A stretch of 64,000 nt of DNA from Microglena sp. YARC (GCA_022414725.1 CM039463.1:56477761-56541760); one strand, 5' to 3'. Counted from the stretch's first letter, positions 30,168 to 38,991 are shown. Numbers and translations: made by a program. Notes: generated by a model from the letters alone, not told the origin.

Positions 30168-30265
30168 CTTAGTTAAATTAATTAACGCAGGTAACTTGAT
30201 TAACTCAGGTAACTTGATTAACTCAGGTAACTTGATTAACTGAAGGTGGAACTTTGGCAAAACAC

Positions 30266-30376
30266 TGGAGGTACCCAGATTCGAACCCGGATCTTATATA
30301 TCGCTCAGTGGGCGACATGATCAAGGAATGAATAAAATTGACTTAAACTCACGCTCTACCACTGAGCTACAACCCC
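30266..30376 (-). tRNA. tRNA-like gene with insert in the anticodon region
   Basis: Read on the minus strand, it has a perfect A box (TAGCTCAGTGGTAGAGC), a near-perfect B box (GGTTCGAATCT) and partly pairing acceptor ends (GGGGTTG with TACCTCC, then A). The total of 111 bp is too long for a plain tRNA, so it has an intron or long variable arm. An anticodon AAG with a mismatched stem is possible but not convincing. The D- and T-arm mismatches suggest a pseudogene is also possible. In the duplicate block near 20960 only the flanks remain. Confidence 0.45.
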
Positions 30377-30836
30377 ATTGACAGATTAGCAACTAAACTA
30401 TTGTTTTAATAAAAACGAGTGTAAACAACTTTGATCCATACAGGTCTCGGCATTGTTTTGCTGAGTATGTAACGTTCCCTCTCTCTCTCTACAATAACAG
30501 CATTGTTTTGCTAAGTGTGTAACGTTCTCCTCTCTCTAAAGAAACAAACCTCAAGCAGAAGTCTGCTTTAGAACTATGTCGGGATTATGAAAGGGGAATC
30601 GCGTGCCCCACGGAGTGGGGCAGTGGAATTCAGCTGCTGACTCGCTCCCACGCATATTAAAGGGGACCTGAAGACCACGTGTCTTGACAACTCTATCGGG
30701 ATTGTGAAGGGGAAACCGCGGGCCCCATGGGGTGGGGCAGTGGAATTCAGCGCCTCCAGCAATGCGTATTATTTCTGAGAGCCATACAAACGCTACAAAC
30801 GCTACAGGCCCACATTTACACTCGAACACAAAAAAT
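30377..30836 (+). repeat. Noncoding dispersed repeats with GGA-loop hairpins
   Basis: It contains the shared tail of the nuclease block, two copies of a CATTGTTTTGCT-AGTRTGTAACGTTC unit, and two copies of a palindrome-plus-hairpin module: GCCCCAC-GGA-GTGGGGC near 30605, and GCCCCATGGGGTGGGGC near 30722, a variant of the same motif. No gene is seen. Confidence 0.65.
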
Positions 30837-31754
30837 CTACTTAGGCTTAAATGTGCGAGCAGTATGATTCAGTTTGGAAGTTTTAGTGGAGGAGGTCAGA
30901 GTGGTGAATTTTTTAGGGGTGGTGCGCGTAGTGGTCGTTTTAGGATTGGATGTGCGCGTGGTGGACGTTTTAGGATTGGATGTGCGCGTGGTGGACGTTT
31001 TAGGATTGGATGTGCGAGTGGTGGACGTTTTAGGATTGGATGTGCGAGTGGTGGACGTTTTAGGATTGGATGTGCGAGTGGTAGAAATTGCAGGATTGAA
31101 TGTGCGAGTGGTAGAAATTGCAGGATTGGATGTGCGAGTGGTAGAAATTGCAGGATTAAATGTGCGCGCGTATGGGTCCATATTCGAAACGTATTCTTTT
31201 GAATTCCATTCGATTTGTTTGGAATTGTCTATGAACGTTTTATCAATATCGTCGATAGCGAGTTTAATATTTGATATTGCTTTTTTCGAGTCCTCGTCTG
31301 TAGCGTAAAGAACCATTTGATGGGTACTCGAATGGTACCAGATGTACAATATATGGAATTTTTCTGTCATTTTGATATTTTTTTCTCCCAAGCGTCCCAA
31401 CAACTCTGACACATTAACGTCCGGCACGATGGGCACGGTGGCATAGTTTATGACTGGATATAATCGCAGCATGTTACAAATGTCGATAACCTCGGACGGA
31501 CGCAAGAATCGGCACAACGACTCATCCTGGATCGCTTTCATACCCTTGTACGTCAACAGTTTATCCACATTTCCCCCCCATTTTTGCTTTATCCATTCAA
31601 TGATATTAACCTTTTGCTGTTTAGACAGTTTAACATTATCATATTTGACAGTGTTCACTTCGTATTTTTTGCGTGCGCTATTGTTTTTCTTAGCGCACTC
31701 ATTAAACAAATCTATTCTCTCCTTGGAGCCGGATCCGATTTGTGTGCGGTTCAT
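30837..31754 (-). CDS. Protein with Thr/Pro-rich decapeptide repeat tail
   Basis: The ATG at 31754 (MNRTQIGSG) is preferred to the upstream GTG. Residues 1-180 are a lysine-rich, globular-looking domain (VNIIEWIKQKWGGNVDKLL, PVINYATVPIVPDVNVSELL) of no recognised family. The rest is a tandem repeat of about ten residues (TRTSNPKTST, also TRTFNPAIST) coded by 30-bp units at about 30940-31170. The tail is likely extended and possibly glycosylated or DNA-binding. The stop is just inside AT-rich DNA. Reading on the opposite strand through the repeats is open too but is a shadow. Confidence 0.55.
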   Translation of the reverse strand: MNRTQIGSGSKERIDLFNECAKKNNSARKKYEVNTVKYDNVKLSKQQKVNIIEWIKQKWGGNVDKLLTYKGMKAIQDESLCRFLRPSEVIDICNMLRLYPVINYATVPIVPDVNVSELLGRLGEKNIKMTEKFHILYIWYHSSTHQMVLYATDEDSKKAISNIKLAIDDIDKTFIDNSKQIEWNSKEYVSNMDPYARTFNPAISTTRTSNPAISTTRTFNPAISTTRTSNPKTSTTRTSNPKTSTTRTSNPKTSTTRTSNPKTSTTRTSNPKTTTTRTTPKKFTTLTSSTKTSKLNHTARTFKPK

Positions 31755-31756
31755 TT

Positions 31757-32143
31757 TTAATAAGTGTAACACTTTTTTTTAAATGCAGTTGTTCTCAAAT
31801 AATTTTGGGACACCATGTATAATTTGAATGATATCCTTTCGAGCAAAGAACGCAACGTCTGGCGGGCTATCTTGACAGCCCGCGTACGCTCGATGATGTC
31901 TGACTCATGGACAACACGTCCCATCGCTGCGGAAGCAATCAAATGCAGCACCGCTGTGAATGCACCGCTGTGAATGCACCGATGTGAATGCACCGCTGTG
32001 AATGCACCGCTGTGAATGCACCGCTGTGAATGCACCGCTGTGAATGCACCGCTGTTGAAATTGAAACCACAAGCCATCGCACGCATGAGGCGGTCGATAC
32101 ATGCCGACTTATCCTCCGACAGGTTCACGCTGATCTTGTTCAT
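31757..32143 (-). CDS. Hypothetical protein with 16-bp tandem insert, 3' end in an inverted-repeat terminus
   Basis: The minus-strand ORF (start near MNKISVNLSED) overlaps the 3' end of the phosphatase gene by a few dozen bases. About six copies of a TGTGAATGCACCGCTG unit (31955-32054) code GAFTAVHSQRCIH in its middle. The last residues (MVSQNYLRTTAF) are the translation of the TACAGTTG-type terminal sequence at 31784, so the original C-terminus has been replaced. The flanking parts (DKSACIDRLMRAMACGF, IIERTRAVKIARQTLRSLLE) look like one small helical protein. Family not recognised. Confidence 0.3.
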   Translation of the reverse strand: MNKISVNLSEDKSACIDRLMRAMACGFNFNSGAFTAVHSQRCIHSGAFTAVHSHRCIHSGAFTAVLHLIASAAMGRVVHESDIIERTRAVKIARQTLRSLLERISFKLYMVSQNYLRTTAFKKKCYTY

Positions 32144-32648
32144 GGTTGTCATCGTGATGGGACAAGGATGCACCGCCATGGATGACCGTGCCCCTCAGGT
32201 GAACTTCAAACATTTCAAGGGACCGTTGAAAGTTGGCTTCTGGTTGGAATGCGGCGGGGTTCAACCTTTGAATGTGCTTGATCGCATCTGTCATCGTTAT
32301 GCATCTTTCCCACATCAGATAAGCAGCAACAACTGTTGCAGACCGTTGTCTTCCCAACCGACAATGCACAAGCACGACATTGTTTTGACTTAACACTCCA
32401 TGCATCACCTCAACAATATATGGTAGATGGGATGTGAGTTTCGTGACCTCTTTTTGCCTGCAGTTGTCTTCAACAGCAACCTTAATGTATGTTGTGTTGG
32501 GGTTCCTTGGTTTTATGTACGGTGTGTGGTTTGTGCAGTTCACAACAAGCTTGAATTGCAACGTTTTACAAAGTTGGTGGTTGAGAGCTGCTTCTTGGCC
32601 TGATAGGTAAAGATTGTCGCACACCTTGAACAAGTTATCGATATGCAT
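32109..32648 (-). CDS. Dual-specificity protein phosphatase
   Basis: The 179-residue protein has the cysteine phosphatase signature HCRLGRQRS (HC-x5-R-S) in VLVHCRLGRQRSATVVAAY. A likely general-acid Asp lies upstream in VAVEDN, and the typical C-terminal helix (DAIKHIQRLNPAAFQPEANF) follows. It would remove phosphate from Ser/Thr and Tyr; poxviruses and other NCLDVs carry such enzymes. The last 20 or so residues are His/Asp-rich. Its start is only about 27 bp from a partial 112-bp palindromic array (32675-32984), on the 5' side of the gene. Intact. Confidence 0.85.
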   Translation of the reverse strand: MHIDNLFKVCDNLYLSGQEAALNHQLCKTLQFKLVVNCTNHTPYIKPRNPNTTYIKVAVEDNCRQKEVTKLTSHLPYIVEVMHGVLSQNNVVLVHCRLGRQRSATVVAAYLMWERCITMTDAIKHIQRLNPAAFQPEANFQRSLEMFEVHLRGTVIHGGASLSHHDDNHEQDQREPVGG

Positions 32649-32674
32649 CTTATTGAGGTCAGCATATTATTGTT

Positions 32675-32984
32675 AATGTGAACACGTTTAAAATAGGGAT
32701 TGATGTGAGCCTCCGGCATTCTTCAGTATTTATTTTTTGTTGAAATAATTGTTGTTCCTGAGATGGAGAGTCTTTTCAGAGGTGTTCATGTGAACACGTT
32801 TAAAATAGGGATTGATGTGAGCCTCCGGCATTCTTCAGTATTTATTTTTTGTTGAAATAATTGTTGTTCCTGAGATGGAGAGTCTTTTCAGAGGTGTTCA
32901 TGTGAACACGTTTAAAATAGGGATTGATGTGAGCCTCCGGGATTGATGTGAGCCTACAAAAATAGGGATTGATGTGAGCCTACA
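32675..32984 (+). repeat. Second, partial array of the 112-bp palindromic unit
   Basis: About two and a half units of the repeat seen at 21105-22171, with CAGAGG starts at 32777 and 32889. It decays into two short GATTGATGTGAGCCTACA pieces at its right edge. It lies between the start of the phosphatase gene (minus) and the P-loop ATPase gene (plus). Confidence 0.9.
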
Positions 32985-33113
32985 GCATGTGGGGAGTTGT
33001 CTATGTGATTACAAAAATACAAAGTTCATGGAAACCGTCGAGTGTAAAGAGAATAAAGCAAATGTATGCAGTTGATGGTTGATTGATAGTTGACTTAATT
33101 TGAAAATAATTGT

Positions 33114-33611
33114 ATGTCTGAGCACGTCATTACATTAAGTGGCATCCACCACCATGCACCATGCACCGACCTTGCCATTCTAGACCACCCTCATGTGATG
33201 TATATTGTTGGGCGTAGGCAGGCTGGAAAGAGCTTTATGATCACAAACGAAATAGGGGATGGTGCATCCACTTTGGTGGTTTGTGAGACAGACCATGACG
33301 TAACTCATCATAAACTGCATTCCCCAATTGCAATTATGAGCATGCGAGACACCCTGGATAGCCTAATCGGGTTTCGGATTACAGTTTTGGACAACGTCAT
33401 TTTCAATTCGACAGACAGGCTACTACAAGATGCTCTATCACTGTCTGTCAAAACTGGAACACGGTTAATTGTAGCAGTTTCACATCCACTCAGTATCCCA
33501 GCTGATGGCGATGGGATAATTATACAACTGAGTGACTACAAAGACTCATGTGGCGTGCAATGCCTAAACAAATTAAAAGCCAAGTATGATCACCTTAATG
33601 TGCGGATGTGA
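33114..33611 (+). CDS. P-loop ATPase, resembles A32-type packaging ATPase
   Basis: The 165-residue protein carries Walker A GRRQAGKSF at about residue 33 and a hydrophobic strand RITVLDNVIF that may be Walker B with Asp. A following helix and strand (LSVKTGTRLIVAVSHPLSIP) are placed like the segment after Walker B in A32/FtsK-HerA ATPases, which pump viral DNA into capsids. It is much shorter than typical A32 proteins (about 250 residues) and the second acidic residue is not evident. It may be a minimal, divergent or inactive version. Another P-loop family is possible. Confidence 0.5.
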   Translation: MSEHVITLSGIHHHAPCTDLAILDHPHVMYIVGRRQAGKSFMITNEIGDGASTLVVCETDHDVTHHKLHSPIAIMSMRDTLDSLIGFRITVLDNVIFNSTDRLLQDALSLSVKTGTRLIVAVSHPLSIPADGDGIIIQLSDYKDSCGVQCLNKLKAKYDHLNVRM

Positions 33612-33678
33612 GGACAACTGCACTGGTGCGTTGTAATTCAGGACTTTTATTGCTTGGGTATAAGGATACCTGGTACAG

Positions 33679-34065
33679 ATGGCATTTTTAAATGAGGCAT
33701 CCGTATTTTCGCAGCCGACAGTGTGTGTGCTTACAGGGTTCAATACTGTCCAAGACGCATTTAAGGTTGTCCCTCACAAACACATTCCATTTGTCATACT
33801 TTGTGTGCAGAATGGGTATTTAGCATATGCATTTGATGACATTGAGGAGGTTCGCATTGAGCCAGATGTTATGTTATTGAATGCCCTTAGTCTAAAACAT
33901 CGTGTGTTTGTGTTGTGTGACAGGTTTACAGATCTTACTCCCAATCATAGGTCGTGCGTGAGCCACGTCATCTGCGCATCAACAAGTTGCGATGTTGTTG
34001 TACCCCAGTGCAATGATTTGCTATGGCTGGATTTGGAGAGAATGCGATTTGCGTTTTTGTTCTAG
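33679..34065 (+). CDS. Hypothetical protein, 128 aa
   Basis: It starts 67 bp after the ATPase and runs in the same direction. Two beta-rich stretches (FVILCVQNGYLAYAFDD, HRVFVLCDRFTDL) and several Cys residues are visible. Its second half (ALSLKHRVFVLCDRFTDLTPNHR) recalls the post-Walker B part of the preceding protein, so it may be a diverged duplicate without a P-loop. This is speculative. Confidence 0.45.
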   Translation: MAFLNEASVFSQPTVCVLTGFNTVQDAFKVVPHKHIPFVILCVQNGYLAYAFDDIEEVRIEPDVMLLNALSLKHRVFVLCDRFTDLTPNHRSCVSHVICASTSCDVVVPQCNDLLWLDLERMRFAFLF

Positions 34066-34176
34066 ATTGTGACAATTTTTCTAAAGAAGAAAATAGAATC
34101 TGCGTTCAACGCTTGTGGTTTGCTGGCATCTGGTCTGCCATTCCGTACATCCGAAAGTTTGGCCTGAATTTCTAAA

Positions 34177-34560
34177 ATGTCATCTCACCGCATTGGGTGT
34201 CGAGCACGGTGTACATACATTACATACATTCCGTATGTAATGTATGTAATCTCGTACAAGAATGCCACCGTCAACGGCTTCAACATCACCAATCAGCTCC
34301 AGGTCCGAGTGGAGGCGATCGACAACAACGTTGCGAAGATCTATACCACAGATGAGAACGGCAACCCGCTGCCGATGCCTGTCAACGTCTCATTGCGCAC
34401 TGGAGAGGATGTGAACGTCCCAGTCTACAACAATGAGTTCCTCATCGTGTGGATTGAAAGCTACGTGCTGGCTGTCGGTGGCGTCGACATCCTGTGGCTC
34501 CACAACCAGAAGCAACAGGCCTTCTCTGCTAGCAACGGCATCACGGCTTTCTCACTGTAA
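34177..34560 (+). CDS. Hypothetical beta-rich protein, 127 aa
   Basis: The likely folded part begins near residue 27 (KNATVNGFNITNQLQVRVEA) and is beta-rich, with PMPVNVSLRTGEDVNVPVYN and a Trp-containing strand. The first 25 residues are coded by a perfect hairpin (34212-34248), so translation may really start at a later ATG (MYVISYKN). No family recognised. The ORF end is followed by two copies of a GCCGTAAA..TGGTGTATCCAGTG unit. Confidence 0.45.
   Translation: MSSHRIGCRARCTYITYIPYVMYVISYKNATVNGFNITNQLQVRVEAIDNNVAKIYTTDENGNPLPMPVNVSLRTGEDVNVPVYNNEFLIVWIESYVLAVGGVDILWLHNQKQQAFSASNGITAFSL
34212..34248 (+). other. Perfect 15-bp hairpin
   Basis: ACATACATTACATA (34213-34226) and TATGTAATGTATGT (34234-34247) are exact inverted copies around a 7-base loop, and one more pair extends the stem. 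It lies in the space between two genes or at the start of the second. Hairpins at gene ends mark transcript 3' ends in mimiviruses, so a terminator role for the preceding gene is possible. Confidence 0.6.
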
Positions 34561-34624
34561 AGCGTGCTGTATCCAGTGCCATGCAGCCGTAAAGCGTGGT
34601 GTATCCAGTGCCATGCAGCCGTAA

Positions 34625-34870
34625 AATAACCTCGCATCAGGCGGCACCTGTGTCGAGTCACATCACAGAGCGAACGCTCGCATCAGGCGGCACCTGTCGA
34701 GTCGAGTCGAGTAGAGTCATAGAGCGACCGACCACTCTCATCAGGAGGCACCTATGTCGAGTCACATCACAGAGCGACCGACCTCTCGCATACGACGGAA
34801 CCTGTGTCGACTCACATCACAGAGAGCCGACCACTACTCTCATCACGGCGGCACTTGTGTAGGCACAGTG
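34625..34870 (+). repeat. GGCGGCACCTGTGTCGAGTCA repeat family, block 1
   Basis: About five imperfect copies of a roughly 50-bp unit: CGCATCAGGCGGCACCTG, then TCGAGTCACATCACAGAGCG, then ACCGACC. It is related to 11764-11815, 28327-28450 and 37080-37290. Noncoding. Confidence 0.75.
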
Positions 34871-35002
34871 CCGCTATGGCCCTCCCAATAAAAAAATAAC
34901 GAAAGTAACAACAAAATTCAGGGAAACCTATCATTCTACATCACGGTTGTTATCATCCTCAAAACTGCTTGTCAATGGATGAGAACCACCGTACCACATT
35001 AA

Positions 35003-35125
35003 ACAAGTGGCGGAGCCCCTTTCACCTATTCCCCACAGCGGAGCGACCGGGGGCGACCGGAGGGGAGCCCCCACAAAGGAGTCCGCGAGGAACCGAGTGG
35101 GTGGGCGACCGGAGGGGAGCCCACA
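35003..35125 (+). ncRNA. Paired-hairpin GC-rich element, copy B
   Basis: Both hairpins are perfect here: GGGGGC 35049-35054 with GCCCCC 35067-35072, and GTGGGC 35101-35106 with GCCCAC 35119-35124, each around the loop GACCGGAGGGGA. The element is preceded, as in the other copies, by an AAACAARYGGCGGAGCCCCT box. Confidence 0.4.
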
Positions 35126-35480
35126 GGTCACATCAACCAGCAGACACATTACTGATTTACGGAACGGAAATCACACACACACACGCAACGCCGCGGATGA
35201 TAGATGCAGGCAGGGAGGGAGCAAGTTGGTTGGTTGGTTGGTTGTCTGTGCAAGAGGGGAGGAGGGAGCAAGACGCCGACGACGTCAGGAGAACAAGAGA
35301 CACGCACGCACGCACGCACGCACGCATGGAACACACACGCACGCACGCAAACGGAGGGGGGAATTCACAGGGGGACCATGGGGTATGGTACAATACAGTA
35401 CATACAGGCAGGACCATTTTTCTCGTCTCTAAGAAATGTATCAAAAAAAAGAGTATCTAAATAACTGAGTATCTATATAA
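35126..35480 (+). other. Noncoding simple-sequence region
   Basis: It contains GGTT repeats near 35226, an ACGC tandem near 35300-35350 and CACA runs. The frames open across it are low-complexity and not credible genes. Confidence 0.6.
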
Positions 35481-36422
35481 CTAAAGCTGCTGGCTGAGGG
35501 ACAGGGAGCGAAGCTCAATTGAGAGCTCGATAGCAGCGAGCTTCTTGGCGAGGTACGCCTCACGCTTGGAGGGAGTCTGGTTCATGCACGCTAGGTGCGC
35601 GCACTTGCCAGTGGTGAAGGTCCCACCATTGGGGTTGCTTAAGAGCACCTGTTTTCTACCACACGGGTTGCCGTGAATGGTGACAGCAGTGCAGCCCAGG
35701 GTGGGGGAGTACCCCACGATGGTCAGATCGCCGTGTTTGGAGCCAACAGGAAGCTCGTTCTTTAGAACGGACCCCCCGCAACGACCAACACGACCGGAGG
35801 CCAAGGAGGAGGAGGGGGGGGCCGTTGGAAACGAGACACCAGAAGCAGCAGGAACAGCAGGAGCAGGAGCAGCAGCAGGAGCAGCAGCAGGAGCAGCAGC
35901 AGGAGCAGCAGCAGCAGTAGAAGCAGAAGCAGCAGTAGAAGCAGCCGGAGCAGCAGGAGCCACAGAGAGTGACACCGTGGTGCGGGTGCGCTTGGTACCA
36001 CCGGAACTCTCCTCCGACATGCAAACGTCCTCGGTGGGGCCGTCGTCCTCTGGGAGGGCAAGGGCACTGGCGAGGGCAAGCAAGGAGGAAGGAGTAGGAG
36101 CAGCAGAAGCAGCAGGAGCAGAAGCTTCGGCAGCAACAGCGGCTACAACAGGTAGAAGCATGGCTTCTATAAGATTCTTCTTCCCTTTGGGATCTTTTGC
36201 GATAAACTCAGCGTACGCAATTTGCATTGCGCAGACAGATTCGGCCATGCACGCAGGAACGCTTGTCATGGAAATAATAGCGTTGCAGATGACTTTCGAA
36301 ACATCGACGGTGGTGCTGGATAAATTCTTTAGCTTTATGTCCTTCTTCAGAAGGACTTGTTTGAGAAAGGTATTATCCACAAACTCGGTGATCTCGGCAG
36401 ACATGTTGTTATAGATAGACAT
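35481..36422 (-). CDS. Protein with Ala/Pro-rich linker and Cys-containing C-terminal domain
   Basis: The 313-residue protein has an N-terminal helical domain (about 1-95), a long Ala/Pro/Ser linker (GCAGCA-type codon runs near 35860-35940), and a C-terminal domain. That domain contains KHGDLTIVGYSPTLGCTA, NPCGRKQVLL and GKCAHLACM, a pattern that could bind zinc through Cys and His. There is no membrane segment. Family unknown. Long Leu-only ORFs in other frames arise from the alanine codons. Confidence 0.55.
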   Translation of the reverse strand: MSIYNNMSAEITEFVDNTFLKQVLLKKDIKLKNLSSTTVDVSKVICNAIISMTSVPACMAESVCAMQIAYAEFIAKDPKGKKNLIEAMLLPVVAAVAAEASAPAASAAPTPSSLLALASALALPEDDGPTEDVCMSEESSGGTKRTRTTVSLSVAPAAPAASTAASASTAAAAPAAAPAAAPAAAPAPAVPAASGVSFPTAPPSSSLASGRVGRCGGSVLKNELPVGSKHGDLTIVGYSPTLGCTAVTIHGNPCGRKQVLLSNPNGGTFTTGKCAHLACMNQTPSKREAYLAKKLAAIELSIELRSLSLSQQL

Positions 36423-36565
36423 ATTGTTTAGACGAGGATGTTCAAAAGAGGAGATATCAGTTGGGGTTTATCAGTTGTTGTTGTTGTTGTGGTTTCAAAG
36501 GAAGGAAAAAGGCGTCAATTTTTTTTTAGCATGGAAAATAATATAAAAGAAGAAGAGGAGAATAC

Positions 36566-36913
36566 ATGGAAACGGAAAACAAAAACAAGATGAAACATAC
36601 GATAAATACAAAGACATTGACCGTATCTTTACCTATTGGGTTTCACATGGGACTCGAAGAATGGATAGATTTGCAAACACAACACAGGGACGAGGCAATA
36701 TACGCCCTGCTCGCACACGGTCTACACGCAGTGCGGACGATACCAACAACAACATCGAAGGATTATGAGGGTCGTCGTTCAGGCAGATCGTCGGATACTG
36801 ATGATCCAAATGACATAAGTGAGGCGGCGCACATCCAGGCGAGCGCATACAGAGGACCACGGTATGCAGCCTTTGATAAGGATATCGGATCGTTGAGAGT
36901 GGTGTCAAGGTAG
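36566..36913 (+). CDS. Small hypothetical protein with possible ribbon-helix-helix start
   Basis: Residues 13-50 (TLTVSLPIGFHMGLEEWIDL, EAIYALLAHGL) have the strand-helix-helix rhythm of small DNA-binding proteins, which is only a suggestion. The C-terminal part (DISEAAHIQASAYRGPRYAAF) comes from a dispersed repeat also present at about 12575-12650, so the original C-terminus is probably lost. The ORF starts 140 bp from the divergent gene at 36422. Confidence 0.35.
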   Translation: METENKNKMKHTINTKTLTVSLPIGFHMGLEEWIDLQTQHRDEAIYALLAHGLHAVRTIPTTTSKDYEGRRSGRSSDTDDPNDISEAAHIQASAYRGPRYAAFDKDIGSLRVVSR

Positions 36914-37074
36914 CCGCCACATATTGGGAATACGAGAAGCTTATATCACGTGACCCACCTATCGGCTAGATTAAGGATGCGGCTTCTAGAAATGAGGAAG
37001 AGAGAACAAAACAAAAGGAAATTATGCTGTTACGGGGATCGTCGGGTCTTTTATCATGCCCCTCCCTCATCTCA

Positions 37075-37290
37075 TCAAGGACGGCGACTTTCGCATCAAG
37101 CGGCACCTGCATCGGCGGCGTCGAGTAGTCACTCACAGGGAGACTTTCGCATCAGGCGGCACCTGCATCGCGGCGCCGAGTAGTCACTCACAGGGAGACT
37201 TTCGCATCAGGCGGCACCTGTGTCGAGTCACATCACAGAGCGACCGACCACTCTCATCACGGCGGCATCTGTGTCGGCACAGGTGCCGCT
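37075..37290 (+). repeat. GGCGGCACCTGTGTCGAGTCA repeat family, block 2
   Basis: About four copies of the unit seen at 34625-34870, starting CTTTCGCATCAAGCGGCACCTG. It directly precedes paired-hairpin copy C, just as block 1 precedes copy B, so the two families were duplicated together. Confidence 0.75.
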
Positions 37291-37350
37291 ATGGCCCTCC
37301 CCATCAAAAAATAACGAAAGTAACAAAATACCACCGTACCACATTAAACA

Positions 37351-37471
37351 AGTGGCGGAGCCCCTTTAACCTATTCCCCACAGCGGAGCGACCGGGGGCG
37401 ACCGGAGGGGAGCCCCCACAAAGCAGTCCGCGAGGAACCGAGCGGGTGGGCGACCGGAGGGGAGCCCACAG
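37351..37471 (+). ncRNA. Paired-hairpin GC-rich element, copy C
   Basis: Almost the same as copy B, with both stems perfect. It is followed, as in copy B, by GGTCACATCAACCAGCAGACAC and an ACAC run. Confidence 0.4.
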
Positions 37472-37499
37472 GTCACATCAACCAGCAGACACACTACTG

Positions 37500-37531
<32 letters not shown>

Positions 37532-37675
37532 GACGCCGCCGCCGCCTCCATCTCGGACATGGACAGCATCAGCAAACTTGGTTCATCGTGACACCTCTTC
37601 CCCCCCCCCAAAGATTTTCATATCTATCTACACGTTCGCTCATTCAACTCTCAATTCTTTTGCATACAGTATAGA

Positions 37676-38110
37676 ATGACAGATTACGCTTCTCTCATCA
37701 CTGCGTTAGGCACGTCCAACTTGATTTGCACTGGGGTCAAAGATGTCCATTTTGGAGATCTTCAGGCTGAGGCGAGTTCAGATCACCTGATGGTAAAGAT
37801 GCCAAATGACCCGATTTGTAACGAGGGCATCTACTACAATCGGCGGAACAGTAAAATGAATATGGATATCACACATATCGGTTACGTCAAGCGAGGGTGC
37901 ACACAAAGTATTGCAGAAGTTGTGAAAATGGGAGGTGAATCAGTGGATAACATAACAATCAAGGTCCAGAGTGGAGGTTGTTTACTGTTGAAATCAAATC
38001 CAACAGTAATTAGCAATGCAGTTTGTGTCGAGCTTGTCGGCGAAGATATTTTTTCCACAAGCAAGATATTGGGATGGCGACATCAATATGAAGTCCAAAC
38101 TACAAGGTGA
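37676..38110 (+). CDS. Hypothetical protein, 144 aa
   Basis: This ATG-started ORF follows an AT-rich leader. The product is beta-rich (NITIKVQSGGCLLLKSNPTVI) and has no membrane segment. Around 37841 its coding DNA matches the TACAGTCGGCGGAACAGTAAAATGAA terminus of the 27.4-kb element at all but one or so positions, so either the gene was hit by such an element or the terminus was derived from it. The next frame (38016-38207) continues with code-like sequence, which suggests one more frameshift near 38060. Confidence 0.4.
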   Translation: MTDYASLITALGTSNLICTGVKDVHFGDLQAEASSDHLMVKMPNDPICNEGIYYNRRNSKMNMDITHIGYVKRGCTQSIAEVVKMGGESVDNITIKVQSGGCLLLKSNPTVISNAVCVELVGEDIFSTSKILGWRHQYEVQTTR

Positions 38111-38208
38111 TGTCCAAGCATTGATTGATACATTCCCAAACATGAAATTTCTGGAGTTGCGTTTTTTTCCTATACGATGTCGATTGGTGTTCGCTTCAAA
38201 ACTGTAAA

Positions 38209-38517
38209 ATGCTTCGAGGATTTTCGATAAACCATTATGAAGACATGTCCCACTCAATGCAGTTCCCCAAACACAGCATCACCAATTTCCATGGGTTTGC
38301 ATCAAAATTTGCACAATTTCCAAATACATGCGATGAGGTAGTCAATTACATGAAGCATGCCACACAAAACAGTTCAGATTGGTCTTGGTCTATCGGATTT
38401 TATGATACTAGGCAATGCTCAATTGACAAATCCCTCCAACATGATCAAATCTGTGTTCATGAAGAACTCGATGCAAACAACAACTTAAACTTGACACAGA
38501 AGATGATACATACATGA
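38209..38517 (+). CDS. Hypothetical protein, 102 aa, C-terminus from a repeat
   Basis: Starts MLRGFSINHYEDMSHSMQF. It may be the frameshifted continuation of the preceding ORF. The last dozen residues (NNLNLTQKMIHT) are coded by the same sequence that ends the fragment at 10886-11266, so the natural end has been replaced by the composite repeat that follows. Family not recognised. Confidence 0.35.
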   Translation: MLRGFSINHYEDMSHSMQFPKHSITNFHGFASKFAQFPNTCDEVVNYMKHATQNSSDWSWSIGFYDTRQCSIDKSLQHDQICVHEELDANNNLNLTQKMIHT

Positions 38518-38930
38518 TCGATCATGTCGGCAGTCGTGCGGATTGCGGGGATCACGATGACTTGCGCATACTCATTTTCACACGGAGGCTTAAAGCAGAC
38601 TCCTGCTCGATTGGTTTCTGAAGGGGGAGCGCGGGCACCGCGGAGCGGGGCAGAGGATTGGATTGGATTGGATTCATTTGATGACTCGCGTACACTGTAA
38701 CGCTTGGGCTTCTCACTGTAACGCTTGGGCTTCTCACTGTAACACTTGGGCTTCTCACTGGAACACTTGGGCGGTGAAGCGAAGTGACCCTCATCGTCCC
38801 CGTAGCAAGCAGACTACACTTAACTTATATCAAACGGTGGAACGATGTCGATACTCTTGGGGGATCGATCACTCAAACCCCGGAAACACACGGTAAAGTA
38901 GGCGAAAACGGTGATCACATGTTGCAACTC
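38518..38930 (+). repeat. Composite dispersed repeat (shared with 11230-11650)
   Basis: It has the same parts in the same order as at 11.2-11.65 kb: hairpin GCACCGC-GGA-GCGGGGC, GGATT run, four CACTGTAACRCTTGGGCTTCT units (two there), GGAACGATGTCSATACTCTTG and GGTGATCACATG. Noncoding. Confidence 0.7.
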
Positions 38931-38991
38931 CTCAAAAAATATTTGTAGTGAACCACGGACCTGTATCTGGTTTCAGGGGATATCATTCAAA

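Noticed and set aside
35656..36414. Long Leu-, Cys- or Ala/Glu-rich ORFs on both strands over the alanine linker
   Set aside because: Off-frame readings of GCAGCA codon runs of the 35481-36422 gene.
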